DNA of 11,911 nt, taken from positions 1-11,911 of the forward strand of contig NZVW01000048.1 in NCBI GenBank assembly GCA_002697475.1. The letters run 5' to 3'. This DNA is from Aquimarina sp. (lineage in GTDB: Bacteria > Bacteroidota > Bacteroidia > Flavobacteriales > Flavobacteriaceae). The notes under the pieces were generated by a model. The model was not told where the DNA came from. It searched no databases and saw nothing but the letters and a program-made list of their open reading frames with translations. Positions 8,488 through 11,911 of the stretch are shown piece after piece (position 1 is the first letter of the stretch; each line of letters begins with the position of its first letter). A program made the translations under genes and the position numbers.

Positions 8488-8524
8488 AAAAGGATTTAAC
8501 ACTAATTTTAATTTTTTAGGCTTT

Positions 8525-8863
8525 ATGAAGAAAATAGAAGCAATCATTAGAAGATCTAAATATAGAGCTGTAAAAGAAGCTTTGCACGAAAAAGGTGTAA
8601 TGTTCTTTTCTTACTGGGATGTTACTGGTGTAGGACACGAACAAAAAGGCTCCGTTTACAGAGGGATTTCTTACAGCACAAGTGATATACAAAGAAGATT
8701 TTTATCCATTATTGTCAATGATGATTTTGAAGAAGCTACTATCTCAGCCATCCTTGACGCAGCTAAAACAGGAGAGGTAGGTGATGGTAAAATCTTCGTG
8801 TCTGATGTTCAGGAAGCTTACAGAATAAGAACAGGGGAAAAAGGTGGAGACACCCTAAAATAG
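8525..8863 (+). CDS. glnK: P-II family nitrogen regulatory protein
   Basis: This 112-residue protein has the full length of P-II signal proteins, cytoplasmic trimers that bind ATP/ADP and 2-oxoglutarate and control ammonium channels and nitrogen enzymes. The N-terminus MKKIEAII is typical. The T-loop runs about 36-54 (GVGHEQKGSVYRGISYS), with Tyr45 and Tyr50 at the places of E. coli GlnB Tyr46 and Tyr51, the latter being the uridylylation site. The B-loop GEVGDGKIF (residues 83-91) and the C-terminal RIRTGE motif provide nucleotide contacts. The T-loop is one residue shorter than in E. coli GlnB. Whether Tyr50 is modified in this organism cannot be told. It is followed by amtB after 46 bases with no terminator, so the two are co-transcribed, which is the classic glnK-amtB pairing; the symbol glnK is given for that reason, and glnB would be equally defensible on sequence alone. 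The start has only a weak AGG four bases upstream. Confidence 0.96.
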   Translation: MKKIEAIIRRSKYRAVKEALHEKGVMFFSYWDVTGVGHEQKGSVYRGISYSTSDIQRRFLSIIVNDDFEEATISAILDAAKTGEVGDGKIFVSDVQEAYRIRTGEKGGDTLK

Positions 8864-8909
8864 TCACACAAGTATTAATCAACTACATACCAAATTAAAA
8901 AACTTTTTT

Positions 8910-10202
8910 ATGAGCAACATACAACAACAAGAAGAAATTCAGAAAGCAGTCAATGCCGCTGTTGAAGGTATAAATGCAGATTTAGGGATTTTGTGGATTC
9001 TGGTTGCTGCTATACTTGTATTTTTTATGCAAGCAGGTTTCACTCTTGTAGAAACGGGCTTCACCAGATCTAAAAATGCGGGAAACATTGTTATGAAAAA
9101 CTTTATGGACTTAAGCATAGGTTCCCTAATGTTTTGGGTAATAGGATATTCTATTATGTATGGTGGAGACACTATTTTAGGTGGGTTTATGAGAAATCCA
9201 CTGGATTTAGCTTTTTTCAGCAATGATGACTGGCATAATCTATTTTTCCAGACTGTTTTTTGTGCTACAGCAGCAACGATAGTTTCTGGGGCTGTAGCAG
9301 AGAGAACTAAATTTTCAACCTATCTAATATTTTCTGCAGTATTAACTACAATCATCTATCCCATATCCGGAAGTTGGTTATGGCCGTTTGACGATAAAGC
9401 CTGGTTGAACAATCTTGGATTTATTGACTTCGCAGGATCTACTATTGTACACGCAGTAGGAGGATTTGCCGGACTGGTAGCAGCTGCACTAATTGGACCA
9501 AGAATTGGGAAATACGAAAATGGAAAAGTAAATGTTATTCCAGGGCACAATTTACTTTTAGGCTCTGTAGGTGTTTTTGTGTTATGGCTAGGATGGTTTG
9601 GTTTTAATGGAGGTTCTCAGTTAGCCTTTGGTGGAACTAACTCAGTTGCTGTAGGAAGTGTAATCATCAACACTAATCTTGCTGCAGCATTAGGAGCAAT
9701 TACAGCTCTGCTGGTTACTTGGGCTAAGTATAAAAAACCAGATATTTCTATGACCCTTAATGGATGTCTTGCAGGTTTAGTTGGTATTACTGCAGGCTGC
9801 GGTAATGTAAGCGCTGTTGGAGCTGCAGCGATTGGTATAATCTCAGGTGTTGTAGTTGTTTTATCAATCGATTTTATTGATAGAAAATTGAAGATCGATG
9901 ATCCTGTTGGGGCTATATCTGTTCACGGTGTTTGTGGATTTTTAGGAACTGTATTAGTAGGTGTTTTTGCTATTCCGGGTGAGAATTTTGCAGGTGGATT
10001 ATTATATGGTGGAGGTTTTAAACAGCTAGGAATTCAGGCTTTAGGATCTTTATCTATGATAGGATGGGCTGTATTAGCTAGTTTCGTTGTTTTATTTATA
10101 CTTAAAAAGACTATTGGCTTAAGAGTCTCTGAAAAAGAGGAAATAGATGGACTTGATATTCATGAGCATGGTATCAGTGCTTTTGGTGAACAAAACGATT
10201 AG
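8910..10202 (+). CDS. amtB: Ammonium channel/transporter (Amt family)
   Basis: This 430-residue inner-membrane protein of the Amt/Mep/Rh family forms a trimer of 11-helix subunits that conducts ammonium. After a hydrophilic N-terminus (1-24) the first membrane helix begins near residue 25. By alignment with E. coli AmtB, the pore residues are all present: Phe117 and Phe232 (the phenylalanine gate, Phe107 and Phe215), Trp156 (Trp148), Asp173 (Asp160), Ser236 (Ser219), and the twin histidines His181 and His339 (His168 and His318). The cytoplasmic tail from about 403 (LRVSEKEEIDGLDIHEHG) keeps the conserved form that docks the P-II T-loop, in line with the P-II gene just upstream. AmtB of E. coli has a cleaved signal peptide, but here none is obvious. 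The end is followed by a strong terminator. Confidence 0.97.
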   Translation: MSNIQQQEEIQKAVNAAVEGINADLGILWILVAAILVFFMQAGFTLVETGFTRSKNAGNIVMKNFMDLSIGSLMFWVIGYSIMYGGDTILGGFMRNPLDLAFFSNDDWHNLFFQTVFCATAATIVSGAVAERTKFSTYLIFSAVLTTIIYPISGSWLWPFDDKAWLNNLGFIDFAGSTIVHAVGGFAGLVAAALIGPRIGKYENGKVNVIPGHNLLLGSVGVFVLWLGWFGFNGGSQLAFGGTNSVAVGSVIINTNLAAALGAITALLVTWAKYKKPDISMTLNGCLAGLVGITAGCGNVSAVGAAAIGIISGVVVVLSIDFIDRKLKIDDPVGAISVHGVCGFLGTVLVGVFAIPGENFAGGLLYGGGFKQLGIQALGSLSMIGWAVLASFVVLFILKKTIGLRVSEKEEIDGLDIHEHGISAFGEQND

Positions 10203-10232
10203 GTTTACATAAGTAATCCTTTATAAATAGGT

Positions 10233-10274
10233 AGAAGGGCTATATCCGTGAATATAGCCCTTCTTTTTGTTTTT
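10233..10274 (+). terminator. Strong intrinsic terminator after amtB
   Basis: AGAAGGGCTATAT (10233-10245) and ATATAGCCCTTCT (10252-10264) form a perfect 13-bp stem with a 6-base loop (CCGTGA), followed by TTTTGTTTTT on the plus strand. It lies 31 bases after the amtB stop and between convergent genes. The minus strand has no T tract after the stem, so it serves chiefly amtB. Confidence 0.93.
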
Positions 10275-10288
10275 AAAATATATAGTAA

Positions 10289-10627
10289 TTACTTTATGAT
10301 AGAAAGTGAAAGTGGATAATAAGGTTGCTCTCCATTATTTGCTTTAACCGCATTTACAATTGGAAAAACAAATCCTAAAATTCCTATTACGATGAAACCT
10401 AATATTCCTAATCCAAATAAAAGAATCAGAGGTACGCAAATGATCGCATAAATGAACATACTTATTCTAAAATTCATTATGGATTTACCGTGCCCATCCA
10501 TAGCCAACACTTTATCTCTTTGGGTTAACCATAATATTAATGGTACTATAAAACCCCCAAATCCTGTGATCAGGTCTAACAATTGTGATAAGTGCGTAAC
10601 AACTAAAAGTGATCTGTCTTGTCTCAT
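10289..10627 (-). CDS. DUF4870 / Tic20-like small membrane protein
   Basis: This 112-residue protein matches the DUF4870 family, whose biochemical role is unknown. The layout is an N-terminal amphipathic/hydrophobic segment (THLSQLLDLITGFGGFIVPLI, about 11-31), a polar turn with the family signature D44-x-H46-G47-K48 and N52-F53, then two closely spaced hydrophobic helices (about 56-94) and a C-terminal PYYPLSLSII tail. It is a predicted inner-membrane protein with three or four membrane segments. The start is the ATG at 10627; there is no Shine-Dalgarno sequence, and the 102-base gap upstream shows no clear promoter. It is convergent with amtB and on the same strand as the TlpA-like gene. 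No functional link to the nitrogen genes is implied. Confidence 0.85.
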   Translation of the reverse strand: MRQDRSLLVVTHLSQLLDLITGFGGFIVPLILWLTQRDKVLAMDGHGKSIMNFRISMFIYAIICVPLILLFGLGILGFIVIGILGFVFPIVNAVKANNGEQPYYPLSLSIIK

Positions 10628-10729
10628 GTCTATAATTTTTGATTGATTTTAGTTTTGCTAAAAATATTAGCATTATACTTATAAGACGTTTCTATTAGCA
10701 ATTTGTTACACCTATATTATAAAAATTTA

Positions 10730-11905
10730 CTAGTTTAATTGTGCCTCAATGATGCTTATAAGCTCTTTCTTGCCAAATCCCGATTTGGCATACACTACCT
10801 TTTTTTCTTTATTTAAAAGAAAAAAAGTGGGAGCACCTATTACACCATAATTTTTAGCAACTTCTTCGCCTCCATATAGTGTAGGGATAGTAATATTTTT
10901 CGTAGCTATATACTTTTCCAGCTTTTCTTTTGAAGATGTAATAAACTCAATTCCATAGACCTTTAGTCCTCGATCAGCATAGGTATTCATAATATCGGTT
11001 ATTCCCGGATTTGCCTCCATACAAGGACCACAGTTTCTATACCAAAAATCCAATAAAATTAATTCACCTTTTATATCAGATAAGTTAATCATTTGATCAT
11101 TCAAATCTGATAAGCTAAAATCCGGAGCCTCGTTACCTAACAAACTATTCATTTTACCTCCTTGCTGTTCGTGAAACTCTCGCTGGGACATCATTAAGTA
11201 TTCTTCCTGAAAACTATCTATTGACCAAAGATCCTCAGGTTTCTTTGTGTTAAACTCAATATCTTTTATTCTTGAAGTGATAACCTGATCGCTTACAGAG
11301 TTGCTTGTTTTAACAAGAATCGGAAGCTTAGAATTTTTTGACACAAAAATTTCGTAATTGTAGACATAATCTTCATTACCTCCCGCGGATTCAAGTTTGA
11401 AAAACTCTACATACTTTTCAGGAATCATAAAGTGAAACTTATATGTAGCCTCTTTATCTATTATAGTATCTTTGACAGGCTTTCTAACTATTGAAGTATC
11501 ACTGAGTATTTGAGGAAGTAATATTTTAGTTTGCAATATAGAACCATGCATATTTATTGTTCCTCCTAGCTGATGTATTCTTGGTTTTTTTTCATAGATG
11601 ACAGTCTTATTCTCTTCTGAAATATTAAAAACAGCTTGACCATTGAATACCTGAGACCCAAGATCATTATAAATCATATACTTTGATGCTACCAGTTTAT
11701 CATCACTACTGAAATCAAAAAAACATTTAGCTTCATAATGTCCATCCTCTTCCTTTTCTTTTGGATAAAAATCAACAATGGATGTATATTCAATAGTTTT
11801 TATTTCATTTAATTTCTGAATCGTTTCTTCAAGAATTTTATAATCATCCTTTTCTGGTGTAATACATACAATTAAAGCAGAAAAAATAAAGTAGTAAAGT
11901 TTCAT
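10730..11905 (-). CDS. TlpA-like thioredoxin-domain protein, exported
   Basis: This 391-residue protein starts with a short hydrophobic export signal (about 1-15, followed by TPEKDD). Cys14 sits in LIVC, which is a poor lipobox because Val rather than Ala/Gly/Ser precedes it, so a lipid anchor is doubtful. Residues about 20-235 are mostly beta-rich and may resemble the LolA-like N-terminal domains found in some Bacteroidota TlpA proteins; this is inference from general layout, not a recognised motif. Residues 256-391 form a thioredoxin/TlpA (AhpC-TSA/Redoxin) domain: GNEAPDFSLSDL (257-268), the redox site FWYRNCGPC with cysteines 292 and 295, and the cis-proline Pro359 in GAPTFFLL. This implies thiol-disulfide exchange, probably as a reductase, outside the cytoplasm; the partner is unknown. 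The ATG at 11905 is only 6 bases from the window edge, so its upstream signals, and a possible earlier start, are not visible. Confidence 0.88.
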   Translation of the reverse strand: MKLYYFIFSALIVCITPEKDDYKILEETIQKLNEIKTIEYTSIVDFYPKEKEEDGHYEAKCFFDFSSDDKLVASKYMIYNDLGSQVFNGQAVFNISEENKTVIYEKKPRIHQLGGTINMHGSILQTKILLPQILSDTSIVRKPVKDTIIDKEATYKFHFMIPEKYVEFFKLESAGGNEDYVYNYEIFVSKNSKLPILVKTSNSVSDQVITSRIKDIEFNTKKPEDLWSIDSFQEEYLMMSQREFHEQQGGKMNSLLGNEAPDFSLSDLNDQMINLSDIKGELILLDFWYRNCGPCMEANPGITDIMNTYADRGLKVYGIEFITSSKEKLEKYIATKNITIPTLYGGEEVAKNYGVIGAPTFFLLNKEKKVVYAKSGFGKKELISIIEAQLN

Positions 11906-11911
11906 AATTGG

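Larger units (their letters stand above)
8096..8524. other. Divergent control region between gltB and the P-II/amtB operon
   Basis: This 429-base AT-rich gap has no plausible gene on either strand. It separates two divergently transcribed nitrogen-assimilation operons and so must hold both promoters. Seen inside it: a promoter-like pair for the plus strand (8455-8487), two adjacent palindromes (8306-8331), a 12-base near-identical direct repeat (8233-8244 and 8339-8350), and a hairpin with a T7 tail on the gltB strand (8199-8240). No GG-N10-GC sigma-54 signature was found on reading it, and no good -33/-7 match was found for the gltB direction. Confidence 0.8.

Noticed and set aside
10657..10671. 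Inverted repeat GCTAA / TTAGC upstream of the DUF4870 gene, considered as a terminator for the TlpA-like gene
   Set aside because: The stem is 5 bp and no T run follows on the minus strand; it is too weak to call a terminator or operator.

Overview
The window is AT-rich and reads as a chromosomal segment of a Bacteroidota member, most likely a flavobacterium-like marine or soil type. This rests on the style of the proteins (GltB, P-II and DUF4870 sequences of the Bacteroidota kind, a TlpA-type lipid- or periplasm-side thioredoxin, and a very large phosphoesterase-like lipoprotein), on the near absence of Shine-Dalgarno sequences, and on a promoter-like match to the Bacteroidota -33/-7 consensus (TTTG, about 21 bases, TAnnTTTG). 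No mobile element, CRISPR array, tRNA or rRNA was seen.

Layout. Positions 1-1937 (minus) hold the N-terminal 645 codons of a large lipoprotein that runs off the left edge. It has a purple-acid-phosphatase-like domain whose catalytic motifs are mostly lost, followed by a kinase-like segment ending in a GDWDRH motif. Positions 2119-8095 (minus) hold gltB then gltD, the two subunits of NADPH-type glutamate synthase, closed by an intrinsic terminator at 2057-2088. A 429-base divergent intergenic region (8096-8524) carries a candidate promoter, palindromes and a terminator-like hairpin. Positions 8525-10202 (plus) hold a P-II signal protein gene and an ammonium channel gene, closed by a strong intrinsic terminator at 10233-10274. 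Positions 10289-10627 (minus) encode a small DUF4870/Tic20-like membrane protein, and 10730-11905 (minus) a TlpA-like thioredoxin-domain protein.

How it fits together. The central part is a nitrogen-assimilation cluster: AmtB brings in ammonium, the P-II protein senses the nitrogen/energy state and gates AmtB, and GltBD makes glutamate from glutamine and 2-oxoglutarate (glutamine synthetase, needed to complete the cycle, is not in the window). The two operons are transcribed divergently from one shared control region, which suggests joint regulation. The flanking genes have no evident link to nitrogen.

Most of the window is ordinary. The observation most worth following is the apparent loss of metal-binding residues in the phosphoesterase domain of the left-hand lipoprotein. 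No clearly new multi-gene system was found.
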